NCBI GenBank assembly: GCA_963932465.1 | Contig: OZ010794.1 | Coordinates: 212,859,748 to 212,923,747 of the forward strand | Source of the DNA: Maratus speciosus | Lineage: Eukaryota > Arthropoda > Arachnida > Araneae > Salticidae | Direction of reading: 5' to 3' | DNA length: 64,000 nucleotides | Shown here: positions 21,878 to 34,144 of the stretch, in pieces | How the letters are laid out: each line of letters opens with the position of its first letter | Position numbering within the stretch: position 1 is the first letter of the stretch | Notes under the pieces: generated by a model | What the model was told of the DNA's origin: nothing | Database searches by the model: none | The model's input: only the letters and a program-made list of their open reading frames with translations | Translations under genes and position numbers: made by a program

Positions 21878-22155
21878 TTACTGGCCTTCAAAATAATCTC
21901 CATGGATGGTAATGCACTGTTGGGAACGAGTATATTAGTCCTGGAAACGCCTGTAAAAGAGTTCTTTCGGAATGGCTTTCAGCTCGGCCGTCACGTTGCG
22001 TTGAATGTCGGTGATGTCCGTGAATCTCTTACCCTTCAGGGCTGACTTCAGTCACAGCTTCAGAACATCGGCGTAGGCAACAGCATTCAATGTGGAACTC
22101 TCAGGGAGGAATTCTTTGTGAATAAGACCATTAGAGTCAAAGAATGCGAAAAGTA
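21878..22155 (-). pseudogene. Mariner transposase C-terminal half, left arm
   Basis: The minus strand reads FAFFDSNGLIHKEFLPES (the classical mariner 'FFDxxGIVHxEFLP' block with the first catalytic aspartate), STLNAVAYADVLKL, a stop, then KGKRFTDITDIQRNVTAEL and HGDYFEGQ at the end. The part between 'DVLxxL' and 'KGKRF', which would hold the second and third catalytic residues, is deleted. One further in-frame stop lies near the end. Confidence 0.8.
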
Positions 22156-22218
22156 TTGTCTTTATGCACGATTATTCGAACCGTACCTTGGGTTTTTTAG
22201 GCGACGACGGGCTCCGCC

Positions 22219-22335
22219 GTGACGGCCGAGCTGAAAGCCATTCCGAAAGAACTGTTTTACAGGAGTTTCCATGACTTATATACTCGTTACCAACAGTGCA
22301 TTACCATCCATGGAGATTATTTTGAAGGAGAGTAA
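22219..22335 (+). pseudogene. Mariner transposase extreme C-terminus, right arm
   Basis: Reads VTAELKAIPKELFYRSFHDL and ends QCITIHGDYFEGE followed by TAA at 22333-22335. Open throughout its 38 codons and close to the left-arm copy. Confidence 0.75.
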
Positions 22336-22396
22336 ATTGTATTTGATGCTGTATTTGAAATAAAAATTCATTCACCGAACTTTCTGGCCACAGATT

Positions 22397-22433
<37 letters not shown>

Positions 22434-22600
22434 CTGAAACTACCAGGAGGTTGTCACAATATGACCGAAACCCAGGCACTGATTACCATCAAATTAAACT
22501 GTCACCGAAAAACCGCAATTTTTTTGACCAGCGGGTAATGGGTTACGTCACATTCTTCCGTTCTTAAATACTGTTGACCAAAAATCGTAGCATGTGACTT

Positions 22601-23060
22601 ACGTTGTGTAAGTTACCTCATTAAGTACTCATGAAACTAGTCCTCAATTAATTTTATCATTTTCGACTTAAATTACTATAATATCCTTTTCCTTTATCCC
22701 CTTTCAAAAATCTAATTGCGTTTACGTGACTTTTTTTCATTTTGACTTTGCGCGAGTAATTTTTTCACTTTTCAAAATTCCCTGAGATTCCAATTGTTCT
22801 TTTTGCAGGCTATTCTGGAATTTTCATCTCCTTGACGTTTTAAAATTTTTTGATACTTGCGACGTAATTCGTTTTCTCATTGATGTCCGCTTTCATAATG
22901 TAGTTATTTGTGCTCCTGTGCTCCGAAACCCTTTGGCTTCGTTCCAAATTTTTTCCTGGTAACAGCATTTCAAGTAAGTTTATCTTCTAAATAATATAGC
23001 TTCATAAACATGACAATCTATTTATTCTCACATCTTTATCATTAAGACATTATGCCCCTC
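22601..23060. other. AT-rich, nothing recognised
   Basis: No gene or repeat boundary could be supported. Confidence 0.35.
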
Positions 23061-23317
23061 ACCCTAAATACTACGACCTGAGCGCTGATACAAAAATGGC
23101 GGCTGCCGAAGGCAGATTTTATTTAACGTACTTACTATCCCTTAAATTTTGCCACCAGTATTTTATAAAAGATTTATTCGACATGTTTAATCCCAGAAAA
23201 AAAAGCGGGAAAAACTTTTTTAAATTATTGGTCAAGGGACCATACTCACGCTGCAAAAAAATCCGCCTCCGGCAGCCGCCATTTTTGTGTCAGCGCTCAG
23301 GCCTAGTATTCAGGTTG
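23061..23317. mobile_element. MITE with GC-rich ends containing AAAAATGGCGGC
   Basis: Inverted ends GCGCTGATACAAAAATGGCG and GCGCTGACACAAAAATGGCG, pairing on through GCTGCCG(A/G)AGGC and outwards through CTAAATACTACG / CTGAATACTAGG. Interior CAGTATTTTATAAAAG is shared with the sister copy at 62604-62867. No target duplication identified. Confidence 0.75.
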
Positions 23318-23784
23318 TGGTGCGTTATGATATTGTTATGATCTCTACTTCAAGACTGCACCACTTTTATACAGTGCACATTTATAGCTTCGTTTCGAAG
23401 CTCACATTAGAATATAGAACGCACGTTACATACTGTGGTTCAGTCATAAACACTGAAAATTGATCTCACTTCATATCACTTCGCTAGAGAGGATGTCATT
23501 TAGCAGCGACACCTGCTTTTTATTTTATCATTTTAATCACATTTTCGACATATGCATTTGATATAAATTTTGTCTTCGAAAGCTCAGCTGGGACTATAAG
23601 TGTTTTGCCCTAATATACCACGCCACCCAATACGATTTTTCGCATATTTCTTAATAATTTTTTTTCAACTAACCTCACTGCTGATTTGGAAAATCTCAAA
23701 GTTATCGTATCACGTTTTTTTCTTCTCGACTAAGGAAGTTGGCCCGTTGTTAATCTGATCCTTTTGTAATAAAACGTTTCATAC
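23318..23784. other. No gene recognised
   Basis: Nothing beyond ordinary AT-rich sequence. Confidence 0.35.
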
Positions 23785-23788
23785 TTAA

Positions 23789-24006
23789 CACGTTGACTGC
23801 CACACTACGTGTATACTCGTAGCTTCAATATTCGTGGCTTTAATTTATTACTTTCTCACCATTATTTTAAAATTTAAAAAATACCTTATTTATAGGCAGA
23901 AAATTCGCTGTATTAGTAAAGCAAAATTTACCATTCAGAATTTGTGGTGGAAAACGACTTTCAAGAAGAAATTTGCAAATTCTTAATTTTTGTGGCAGTG
24001 AACGTG
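23789..24006. mobile_element. TTAA MITE, CACGTTGACTGCCAC ends
   Basis: TTAA at 23785-23788 and 24007-24010; ends CACGTTGACTGCCAC and CACGTTCACTGCCAC (one mismatch). Shares its right TTAA with the next element. Confidence 0.85.
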
Positions 24007-24010
24007 TTAA

Positions 24011-24215
24011 CCCGTCCGGGACCATGGGCGCATATATTCACCCTCAAAAAGTGTTTAAAATGCTAAAATGCTTGAGTTTGAAACCAGTAAAACAGAAAAG
24101 TAAAATTGATTTTATTTAGTTACGACATTTTTGTGATTAAAGTTAATTCAATTAATAAATAAAAAGTGGTGTCAAACGAATAAAATTCGTGTAAAAGATG
24201 CCGGTCCTGAACGGG
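24011..24215. mobile_element. TTAA MITE abutting the previous one
   Basis: Starts at the shared TTAA with CCCGTCCGGGACC and ends in GGTCCTGAACGGG; the right target has drifted to TTTA. Confidence 0.7.
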
Positions 24216-25040
24216 TTTATGACGTAAGAGTTTGTATTATTGTGGTTTGCAAGTTATATTTGTTAAACCGAAGTCTTTAAGTTAAAAAAAATAACTTTTA
24301 TGTGAAACACTTTTTTTTAAAGTTTAAACAAAATCGTGCAAATTGTAATCAGGAATAAATAGTTTTCACAGATATGTCTTATGAAACAAACAGCACTACT
24401 TTATGAATGAACCATTAGTGTTAAAAAATATATTTATAAATAAAGAAAAAGTATTTTCAATAAGGAATATTCACTATTCAAAATTTCAGTACATTTTTAG
24501 TAAGAATTGTCATCATTCCTTCAACATTTTATTGAAGATTTTTCTAAGAAAATGAAAACAAACGGGTGAAATTTTTAATTTAATGTGGTGTACATAAAGG
24601 TAATATACTTTTCAGCATTGCGTGTTATAAATTTGCCCTTTCTTTGTAATTCGAGAAAATTTTCAATTAAGAAAACTATTAAACCATGGAAGAAAATAAT
24701 AGAGAATATTTATTTTCAAGCTAGACTCATATAACGAATTTTGTATGTACTAAAAAAACTGTTATGCATTTTTAGATTTTCAACTATAAATTAAATTTTT
24801 TTTCACACGAAAATTTCATTTTACTTTAATAAGTTTGAAAACTGGTAGTATTTTTAGAATTCTGTATCATTAACATCTGTTATATTTCAAGGGATTTTTT
24901 TTAAATATTGTCAGCGTAGTTTTTACACTAAACACGTATTTAACTTTTTAAAGTTAATTAGCTTTTAAGTTTTTATTAAGAGTTTCACATAATACTTTGC
25001 TTGAACAGTCAGTATCAATAAAAAATATAAATCATCTCTT
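24216..25040. repeat. Degenerate repeat related to 5358-6214
   Basis: Carries ACTTTTCAGCATTGCGTG and other scattered blocks in the same order as the 5.8-6.2 kb region. No coding sequence. Confidence 0.4.
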
Positions 25041-25044
25041 TTAA

Positions 25045-25274
25045 TACTTAAATGCAGAGTAATATAAATTTGCATCACTTTTTAATTAACTTTTAATAAA
25101 TAAATTAATTTATTAGCAACCACTATATTTATATAGAAATATTAATCATCTCAAAATTACAAAAATATGCTACTAAAAAAAGTTAAAAATCTATTAAAAA
25201 ATTTCCGGTATCTAATCCTTAATACAAGAATAAAAAACACTATTCTAAAAGGAAAAATTCAAGCATCCTAAGGG
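25045..25274. mobile_element. TTAA MITE, sister of 5128-5353
   Basis: TTAA at 25041-25044 and 25275-25278; left end TACTTAAATGCAG is diverged, right end CCCTTAGGATGC. Confidence 0.6.
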
Positions 25275-25278
25275 TTAA

Positions 25279-25658
25279 GCGCTTTTAGTTTAGAAATAAA
25301 GCTTTTTTAATTTATTGTATTTTATCTTGTATGCTATAAACTTTGAATAGAAGATAAAACGTATTAAGAAAAATAAATTTATTTTTATTTAAAATAACAT
25401 TATAAAACTTTAGTTTAATTAGAAAAAAAATAGTATTAATTACCCAGTTTTATAATCTGCGAGGCATGTATGCGTAAAAATTTAAAAAGAGATAGATCAA
25501 ATGAGCACTGGTTCTTAAGGAGTGCGCAATGTTTGTCACATCCACGATTCCCTTCCATCGAAAGTGAAAAGAACATAAAGATGATCCTACACATTAGATA
25601 AAAACTATACTTAGTTTCTCTTCTTTCAGAGTGAATATATTTCATTCACTTATCGTTG
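25279..25658. other. No gene recognised
   Basis: A 69-codon frame (25436-25645, minus) has no recognisable feature. Confidence 0.35.
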
Positions 25659-25662
25659 TTAA

Positions 25663-25875
25663 CCGTTTCAGGGGCAAAGCAATTTCATTGCTAACGTGTT
25701 AAAATTAATGACTGACACCAGAATTTAAAAATAAATTTATTTGTAAATACGAAAATAGCTATATTTCGCATATACAATAAAGCGAAAATTTTTTGACCGT
25801 AATTCTGGTGCCAATGTGGCATTTGGGAATTAAAATTAAGTGGTTTCATAGAAATACCACCGCCCCCTTAAGGGG
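25663..25875. mobile_element. TTAA MITE
   Basis: TTAA at 25659-25662 and 25876-25879; ends CGTTTCAGGGGCAA and CCCCTTAAGGGGGCG. Related, in opposite orientation, to 40961-41170. Confidence 0.7.
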
Positions 25876-25879
25876 TTAA

Positions 25880-26992
25880 AATAGTAATAATCTAATCTTC
25901 TAAATAGGAAATCTTCTCAATGATGTTGAAGTGTCTAGCGTGTAAATATATTCTAATGTTAAAAGATACTTTTACATAATCAGATTTTTCTTTTTATTTT
26001 CTGTGTTTTATTTATTCTATATTTCTATTCTTTCGTCACTGATTTGGAAGATAAACATAGTTGGGTATTGGATTAAAAAATATCATTAGACCCGTGCTAG
26101 GATTTCCCACTGCAGTCTAATATTTTTTAGATTCAAATTTCAACTTATAAAGAAAAATGAAAGATAAAAATATCTGCAATCATCTCATTTATTCCATCAA
26201 AGTTACAGTAAAACTGATTGAAGAAAAGACATGCGCGAGGAAAATATTAACTATCGTATTTTAACTGCATGAGGATGATGTCATCCACTAAGGTGAGACA
26301 AAGAAAAATAAATTGAAAAAAGCACTGAGCAAAGCACGACAAAAATAATAATTTGTAAAATCTGGTGAAGTGAAAGCTTTTCAGAGATGATAACAGCATC
26401 AACGACTAAATATAACCTCAAACATGGTAAATCATGGTGGAGAAAGGTCAGGTGTATACAGATAAAAAAATTGAGAAAATACCAGGATTTTCGCTCTTTT
26501 CTGACTGTGTTTTTCTCGGATCTGTTGCCACACTGCCAATGATTACGTAACCATAACCAGTTAATCCTTACTTTGTTGACAATCTCAGAGGTGAAGCAAG
26601 CGACTGTTTCTATATTCTGTCCGCACGAGTATTTTTATAATGTAAATTTTGAAAATATTTCTTTGAAAATGTTGTCAAAGTATATTTTAAGGGTTTTGTT
26701 TTGAGAAAGGCGTGCCAGATAGAATTAAAAATAATCGCATGTGACAGTCCTGCAATTCTTATAAGAAGGTAATTGAGATGCTGCCAATAGAATAGGTTGA
26801 TAGTACCAAAAAAGGTTATCCTTAGATATGCAAGTCTGAGTCCAAAATTTCAAAGGAGCTTTACTTTATGTGGCAACAGCAAGATTTCCCTTCGATTGTT
26901 TTGAACTTGGAACGAAATTATCGTCTTTGTCAAATGTGACCAATGATAGATTTTATATTTCTGCCAATTATTTACATAATAACAGCCTTTTT
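25880..26992. other. AT-rich, nothing recognised
   Basis: 1.1 kb without an open frame of note or a recognisable repeat end. Could be genuine unique intergenic or intronic sequence. Confidence 0.4.
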
Positions 26993-26996
26993 TTAA

Positions 26997-27205
26997 CCCC
27001 TTAACGGTCGCCTTAAATTACGGTTTAAAAATACAAATTGCTTATTTGCACCACTTTTTTTATAAATAATTATTCACCTTATTTAATTTGAGATAAAATG
27101 GTACCAAAATAAAACCAATTACACAATTTTATAAAACTGGTGGGAATAAAAAAATCTGAATAAAAGGCACAGCCTTTGAATATCACGGGAGGGAAAATTA
27201 AGGGG
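26997..27205. mobile_element. TTAA MITE, CCCCTTAA ends
   Basis: TTAA at 26993-26996 and 27206-27209. Closely related to 4626-4834 (TTGCTTAT..GCACCACTTTT, TTTTATAAAACTGGTGGG) and the same length, 209 bp. Confidence 0.85.
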
Positions 27206-27209
27206 TTAA

Positions 27210-27413
27210 CCCCTTTAGGGGCGATGGGATATATTTTATCCCACCTACGATTAATGAAATTTGCACCAGAAAATGTTTATGAAATTTTACTTTTCCAACT
27301 TTGGTGGAAAAAAGTCGTAAAATTGCTTTTCCTTATTTTGAAATAATTTTTTTTTCTAAATTTTCGGTGGGAATTCAGCATTACAGAAACGCAATTGCTT
27401 GTCCCTCAGGGGG
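27210..27413. mobile_element. TTAA MITE abutting the previous one
   Basis: Shares TTAA 27206-27209; right TTAA 27414-27417; ends CCCCTTTAGGGGCGA and CCCCCTGAGGGAC. Different subfamily from its neighbour. Confidence 0.85.
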
Positions 27414-27811
27414 TTAATGAGCATGCAGTAATTCCATGCCAATAAAGAAGAGCGGGTTTTCACGACACAGTCAACATTAACTAGAGTTTCTGTGATATGG
27501 TTGCATCATGTTAATTTTGAGTCTAGATGAAATCATAAAGTATTTTTACGCAAATTGTACATATATTCATTATTAAGGAGAAGGTTATATGAAGGGGTAT
27601 AATTTTTAAGAAGAGGTAACTTTCCCACGGATATACTTTTATCCTCATTTTTTTTTTTTTCAAACAATAGTAAAATTCATTAAAGTACTCCTGGAGTGTT
27701 TGCATTTCTGAGTGTGTGATGTTCATTACTGCCAAAGGTTCTGTTTTTTGCAGTACCACTTTTTGCAAATATTCATGTTCGGTTTCTTTAATGACAATAA
27801 TTCTGTGATTA

Positions 27812-28995
27812 TACACTGTAAAAAAAAATCTTAAAACAACAGAAAAAAATCTTCGAATTCCGACAGTAAAAATTACGTTAACAGTCTTCTTATGTCATTC
27901 CATCCTCATATAGCTTATTTTCATGTTAAACAACAAAAAATTCTGTTTTCTTTGCCATCAGTTTCCACTGCGACAGGATAATATGTTGGATGACAGAAAA
28001 ACGGGAGATCATCCCCTATGACGTCTAGAAGGTCATTTAGAATGACCAATAAGCATTGGTTATCCCACCCCACGCTAAGACGTATCTTCTAACTTGAAAT
28101 ATTTGAGTGTCTTGTCTGTGTACTGTTGAAAATGGCAGTTCGTTTAATAAAGCAGTTCATCTAATTGAAAAAGAATAATACATAAAGAAATTTTAACAGA
28201 AAATTAAGAATCATTTTCACAATTCGAACCCGCGACACACACCTTTGACATCAGAACCGCTTTCTTCAATGATTAGGATTTACAGTTGGAATACTAGAAA
28301 ACAAACATAGCAAAAGGTATGTTTTCATCCTTCTTTTAAATATGTAACCAATGTTTTTCCGAAACGTAACAATATGTATGAAAAATACTTCCTATTTGCT
28401 AAAAATCTTAATTAAGCAATACTATTTATTATTATTATTATTATTTCATAATGTATGATTTACTTAAATTATTAGTATTATTTTATACTTCATTTATTTA
28501 TGCACATTAGTAACTTAGTTGATCTAATTCTGTTAATAGCTGGAGATTATTTTTTGATCGGTTGTTTATTTTAAGTTAAATAAATAATCTTAAGTTTATG
28601 GTTAGTTTACAAATCTTGAATTTTTACTTAGCTGTAGAATGATTACTTATTATATTTAACTTTTTTATGACTAAGAGTTTAATTTTACTTCATATGTATT
28701 AGTTCCAGAAATTTTGATTGAGATTTTAAATTTATTTTGTCATCAATTGACATACGTGATTAGTTTTGGAGTGATAGTTTTAATAATAAACACGGAGTAG
28801 CTGCATTAATTATTATAGTTATAGATAACTGATATTTTCGTTTAACATTAACCAGAATAATATTTATTAGATCTGACGCTGTTCATATATTTTTATTGTT
28901 TACATTTATCACATTTCCTACTATTTACTATGTTGTTTAAAATGGAGTGGTTGATATTTTGTTTAATCGTTCCATATGTTGATTCTGAAGAAATG

Positions 28996-29030
<35 letters not shown>

Positions 29031-30118
29031 TACAATCTTAGAGTTACTTGTAGTGGTTAAGTTAAAATTTGTAAATTTTATTCACTCTATTTAATGAAAT
29101 AAATTTTGAGCTACAACTGTGTGAATTATTTTGAAAATAATTCCTATTTAAGCTTTAACCATTCATTTTATAGAATCAGCAAGTTTAATTTTGTTTAACA
29201 TTTTAATTTAAATTATATTGTAATATTTTTTCTTATTTAGTTGATGATCATTTACTTTATACGGAAAAACATTGTAAATTGTTAAGAAGGATGAAAACTC
29301 ATTTTATCACTTTAGCTGGAATGAAATACTTTTTTTTATGGTGATGTTTATATAGATTTTAGTGGCTCTTCTTTTTCATTTCTCATCTTTGCTCATAGCT
29401 GTCAACTTTTACACATTTATATATACAAAGCTTTCTATTCGAAAAAATTATAAAAATTGGCAGGATATTATTTACATAATTAACCAAAGTCACTAATTTA
29501 ACCTAATCAATTTTCAAAAATATTGCATGAATAAATATTAAAGTTCTTTTAATTACAAATCACATTCAATACATATATTTAATTTATTAAGAAATATTTT
29601 TATGGGGGAGGGGGGAGTTACCTTATATCGTATATATATTTTTTATTATTCTGGGGGGGGGGGAGTTTAAGATACCTTCTTTCACTTATTCCAGTCTTTA
29701 ATATACTTAATTTACAAATCTATATAAATTCAACTGTTTAAATATTTTATTGCGAATAAGCTATTTAAATTAATTTTATAAAAGTTTGGAGGAGAAATTC
29801 CTATAAATATTTATTATTATTAATATAAACAAATCGATCGGTAAATAAAAATTTCCCGTGTACCTAACCTATAATATGCGATTCTTCTGTTAAATAGAAC
29901 CTCCCCCCCCCCACCTCGCCAACAGGAATCGACCTACAGATTTTGACTGTTGGGAAAGGCGTCGATTGTCAACACGAAGTGCCTGTATGACTACGTATTT
30001 CTGTCGTCTGATAACGCATTCTTTCGTTAACAGATATTTTCTGAAAACAAATAGTTTCTGGCAACTTTTTGCTGCCAGAAAGTTTCTGTTGTTTTACAAA
30101 AATATTTTTAACAGTGTA
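27812..30118. mobile_element. 2.3-kb inverted-repeat element flanked by GATTA
   Basis: Ends TACACTGTAAAAAAAAATC and TACACTGTTAAAAATAT, with AAAACAACAGAAA conserved just inside both. Perfect direct repeat GATTA at 27807-27811 and 30119-30123. No transposase seen; the interior is very AT-rich and contains a second inverted pair (GTTTTCATCCTTCTT at about 28321 and 29284) that may mark a nested element, 28319-29302. Superfamily not determined: the 5-bp duplication and CACTGT ends are compatible with several. Confidence 0.6.
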
Positions 30119-30421
30119 GATTACTATTCGAAAATGTGGCACTCAAAAAAGGAGAGGTTTATAAGATGTTCATGTCCTTCGCTAGAGAAATTGTAAAATA
30201 CACTTTTTCATTACGAGTTCAAAAATACCTTAGGAAATAAATAATTTTGTTACGTAAAATAAAGATTTATTTATTTTTATTTGATAAAATTATTGAAATA
30301 GTTGCGACTTCTTTCAATGTGCAGACATTTTCTCCAAAATTTATACATAATCTGCATGTTCACTTTCCTTTGGAATGTCAGGACAATTATATTTTATACG
30401 ACTGATTTTGTTTATCTCTAA

Positions 30422-30621
30422 CCCCTTCGGGACGGGGCCCTTTATGAAATTTTTAATCTTTTGTCACCGTTTTTTAAAAACAGAAATTTGTGTCTTCTTG
30501 AACCGAGCAAATGCGCTGATTAAATAAGGTAAATTTTACAGTAAAATTTTACTGGTGAAGAAAAACAAGGATTTTGAGCGCTTCATGCGGCACGTACGCG
30601 TGTCGCTCGTCCCCAACGGGT
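30422..30621. mobile_element. TTAA MITE, sister of 11450-11649
   Basis: Left target CTAA (30418-30421, one change), right TTAA 30622-30625; ends CCCCTTCGGGACGGGG and ACCCGTTGGGGACG. Opposite orientation to the 11.4-kb copy. Confidence 0.8.
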
Positions 30622-30967
30622 TTAAGCAATATGCAAATGCTATATCCTTATTCAGTTTTAAAAGTTATCATTTAACATTATCTAATTTCATTCTATAACA
30701 GTATCACGATATATTTTAAGTGGTATAGTATCTTTTAAAGTGTGCAAAAATCGATTTATTTTAAAATAGCTTATAATTAAATTATTCTTTAGGAACATTT
30801 AAAAACAAACCCCATTAAAAAATTCATGTTAGAAGAGAGGTTTTTCCAAATTCGATTAACTCTTTAAAGCCAATTTTCGCAAAGCAGCGGTTTTGGTCAA
30901 GCGCGCATGATTTCTGAAAAATTCTTGCCTAAAATTTCATAAAATTTTCACAACGATATATTTTTAA

Positions 30968-31168
30968 CACGGGAGAACCCGCTTAACACCAGGCTGTGAA
31001 TGGTTTTTACTTTGTCGCCAATAAAAACAAATAATAATCGTTACCTTATTTAATCTGAGAGAATTTTGCGATGAGAGAAATTGAAGATTACTTTAAAAAA
31101 GTAGTGGTGACAATTGTAAAAACCACACGCACTACGGGTCTATCAGGCCCGGCGAGCGTCCTCCCGGG
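30968..31168. mobile_element. TTAA MITE, C(A/C)CGGGAG ends
   Basis: TTAA at 30964-30967 and 31169-31172; ends CACGGGAGAACCC and CCCGGGAGGACGC. Contains ACCTTATTTAATC at about 31042. Confidence 0.75.
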
Positions 31169-31172
31169 TTAA

Positions 31173-32889
31173 TCAATATATTAAACGTATAGAGAAACGA
31201 AATGACCTATTATTATGTTTCTTAGGTAAGAAGTTTTAAATTTACGATTACTTTTGTATAAAAAAACCAATATTTCGAATTTCTTTGTAAAATATTTTTT
31301 CAGTATCTACACATTTTACTTTTTTTTCATTGTAAGTCAATTTAAAAACACGTTATATCTGTATTCATTAAAAACATCTTGGCTGGATTTAGCATTTCAA
31401 GTGTAAAAAATTCATGCGCATAATGCATGCAAGAATATTTCTTTCGTAAAAATTGTATTATATTTAAAAATAAATTAAAAAACTATGTATATGTGCATAC
31501 TTCTTTGAAAATTTTAATTGTTAAAATTAGTCTTTCTTAGTGTGTGTTTTAAGTTTTATATTTAAAATTATATTAGTTACAGTGTTAATGTGATTCTTAT
31601 AATGGTGTTTTTTCATGTATTTTGTTAGTTCAAGTGGTTAATGACGCCTTAACTCGTATAATCTTTGTTATTTACATTTCCATTATTTTCATCTGAAATT
31701 TTAAAGTTAAATGTGTCTACTCTAATTTAATCTAATTTATCTCAAAGGTGGTTTCTTTGATAAAAACCATATTAACAGCTGACATTAGCAGAAGTCACTT
31801 ACTTTGATGGATTATATTAAAGTTGTAACTTTTTCAAAAATATATCACTTTTAAGCCGTTTTGTATATTATCTTCCAGCTCTTTTGTGTCGAACATTCTA
31901 TTTTTATGTTCCTTTTGTCCAAACTTCGAAAGTTATATTTGATGTATAATCTGACACACTGATATTTGAAAGCAGAAAATTTGTATTTTTTAAAAAGGAA
32001 ATTATTTTATATTTCCTATTTTATTCATTATTATCCGTGTATCACATATTACATTGACATATCATTGTACAAACGATTTTTTTAAATGACATATTTAAGG
32101 GGGGTTTTTTCCTAGCAAAAGACATACATTGTTTGGATTCGAGCAGCATTATTTAATAAGAGAAATATTCGACAGTAACAATATTTTTTTATATTATGTT
32201 TGCATCTTTATTAGGCAAAAACGTTATTTTATGATTTGCCGCATTATAATTTTAGAAAACTAAATTCAGCCAAATAACTAAGAATTTCCTCGGAATTTTT
32301 TATTTATGAGATAACGAATTTAATAATAAATTTTATTTATTCACAATTCTTTTGTTGCCACTTTACAAAAAAAAAAATCATAATATAGTTCTTTTAAAAT
32401 TCGTAAGTATCATCTTCTCAAATGATTTCACCTTTCACATAATAAAAATAAATTGTGTATTTGAATTCTAAACAATGAAAAATACTTTTATAATTGAATG
32501 TAAATAATTGAATTTTCACAAATTTTAATTCATGAAAAGTATTATAATTAAAAATAATTCATTATAATATTTTCATAAAAAAGGGATTTTAAAAATTTCA
32601 TAAAAGAAATCGTGAAACTATTTAATTAATCATGATTCTATCTATAGTTACTAACTCCATGATTTATTTTCCACCTGACCGCCGAGGAAAAGGGCAGAAT
32701 GTTTATCAGCAGAATGTTGTTTTCTCTGTAATTTTTTAAAAAGTCTGAAAAAAGATTATTTTTATAACATGACATAAATAATTTAATTACTTATTGGAGT
32801 ATAAGCCATGAGAGTATTATACATAACATAATATTTTAAAACTGCATTATAGTTGTAGAATTATATTAATTAAAAAAATTCTTCTACTA
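31173..32889. other. AT-rich, nothing recognised
   Basis: 1.7 kb of AT-rich sequence with short homopolymer runs, no open frame of note and no inverted repeat end I could support. Confidence 0.45.
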
Positions 32890-33000
32890 CAGTGAAACCT
32901 ACAGCTTAGTGAACGGATATATCAGTTCGCGGCGGTGAGAAGGTTAAGCGAGTGAAATGTTCGTATTGGCAAGAAATAATACATTAATACAAGTGACGTA
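32890..33000. mobile_element. Possible Tigger-like terminus
   Basis: TA then CAGTGAAACCTACAGCTTAG, in the style of pogo/Tigger ends. No partner end or transposase remnant found, so only a fragment is claimed. Confidence 0.3.
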
Positions 33001-33059
33001 GTCTTTCTGTAGGATTTTAACAATCGAGTACTGAAATTCAATTTGGTTACAGTCCCTAA

Positions 33060-33353
33060 AATAGGCTCTTTTAAAATAATTAATTTATCTAAAACTAATC
33101 ATGCGAACATCATGAAAATTTGGATTTAGACTAATTGAAGGCTACAGACTCTATCTATTGGATCAAACTTATGTGTTGCTATTGAAAAAAGCAAAGTTTG
33201 GGTTCGTTTTGATATGTGTATGGCCCCCTAAACAAATTTAATATACATAATTTAAAAGTAGACTTTATTTCCGATCGTTTGGTACCAATAACTTTCCTTT
33301 ACAATATTTTGTTGCAGAGTTAGTAGGGGGTGTTTACTTTTTTCCCACGACTG
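33060..33353. mobile_element. Tc1-like element 3' end fragment
   Basis: Ends in GGGGGTGTTTACTTTTTTCC then CACGACTG before TA (33354-33355), i.e. a CAGTCGTGGGAAAAAAGTAA-type Tc1 terminus, preceded by the usual non-coding 3' region. No transposase frame left. Confidence 0.5.
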
Positions 33354-33920
33354 TACAGTGATTCAGGGTAACTTTGATCCGCATTTTCTCTATTTTAATT
33401 TGCCCCACTTTTATTTGAAGAATATTGTTGCAACTAGTGGCATAAAAAGAAGACAGGATCCTAAATTATTGTATGACTATCAGAAATTAAGGAATAATAA
33501 TGATATAAACAATAAAAAATATATTTTTATCCTGGTTCAAAGTTATCAAGCCACGTAGGGTAACTTTGCACCGTGTTGTAAATATCATATAAAATAAGAC
33601 ACTATAAAAAATTATTATCGTTAGGACAACTTTAAGCGAACAAAGATTTTTTTTTCAGATATTTAAAGACTCCTAATTTACATTTCCCAACATTACAAGA
33701 TTTGTATAATTTATGATATCACAACGAATATTTTGCATAGGAAGAGTGGGAGAAGAAAACCATGAATATTTAGCAAGGAAAAAAAAGAACTGTTTATTGT
33801 TCACATAAAACATAAAAATGCAGTGAATTTCAATGTGATAACTCAATAATATAGCCATAGTTATATTAGTCCATACTAGTACTAGTATTAATCAAACAAG
33901 AATAAAAAATGTCGAATGCA

Positions 33921-34089
33921 AAGTTGCCAGTTCGGCCTCCATCCTTATTCGGAAATTTACAGTGGATACCAGAAATAAAGAATAGTATTTTAAGTTTTAT
34001 TTTATTAGGTAGACTTAACAATCACTGAAAGTAAAAATTCTTCTTTGGAAATTTCCGGTTAAAATTTAAGTCCAAACTGGCATCCCTGA
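33921..34089. mobile_element. Mutator-like MITE copy
   Basis: Ends AAGTTGCCAGTTCGGCCTCC and the complement of GGCATCCCT; imperfect 9-bp flanks TCGAATGCA / TCGAATATA. Same family as 35530-35718 and 10143-10329. Confidence 0.55.
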
Positions 34090-34144
34090 TCGAATATATG
34101 GGATGTCGAATTTCAGGAAATCAGCCCTATAATAACGGCTTTAA

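Larger units (their letters stand above)
21806..22397. mobile_element. Mariner-type inverted dimer (second family)
   Basis: Termini carry CTGTGGCCAGAAAGTTCGGT at both ends (21810-21829 and inverted at 22374-22393), with TA-rich flanks. Both arms hold a mariner transposase C-terminus read outwards, as in the unrelated element at 10589-11365. No transposon 5' end is present. Confidence 0.85.
20528..22600. mobile_element. FB1 fold-back copy with two nested elements
   Basis: Carries the FB1 landmarks AAGTAACTGAGGATGTAGTC, GTCACAATATGGCGGAATC and, near 21541, AATAAAGAGGAGAAGACATA plus GAAATGGCGGCTGATG. Holds a 508-bp TTAA MITE (20860-21367) and a mariner fold-back (21806-22397). Boundaries are approximate. 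Confidence 0.5.

Noticed and set aside
28190..28270. tRNA or SINE at the motif near 28218 (ATTCGAACCC)
   Set aside because: A B-box-like match exists, but no A box, stem structure or repeat tail could be seen.
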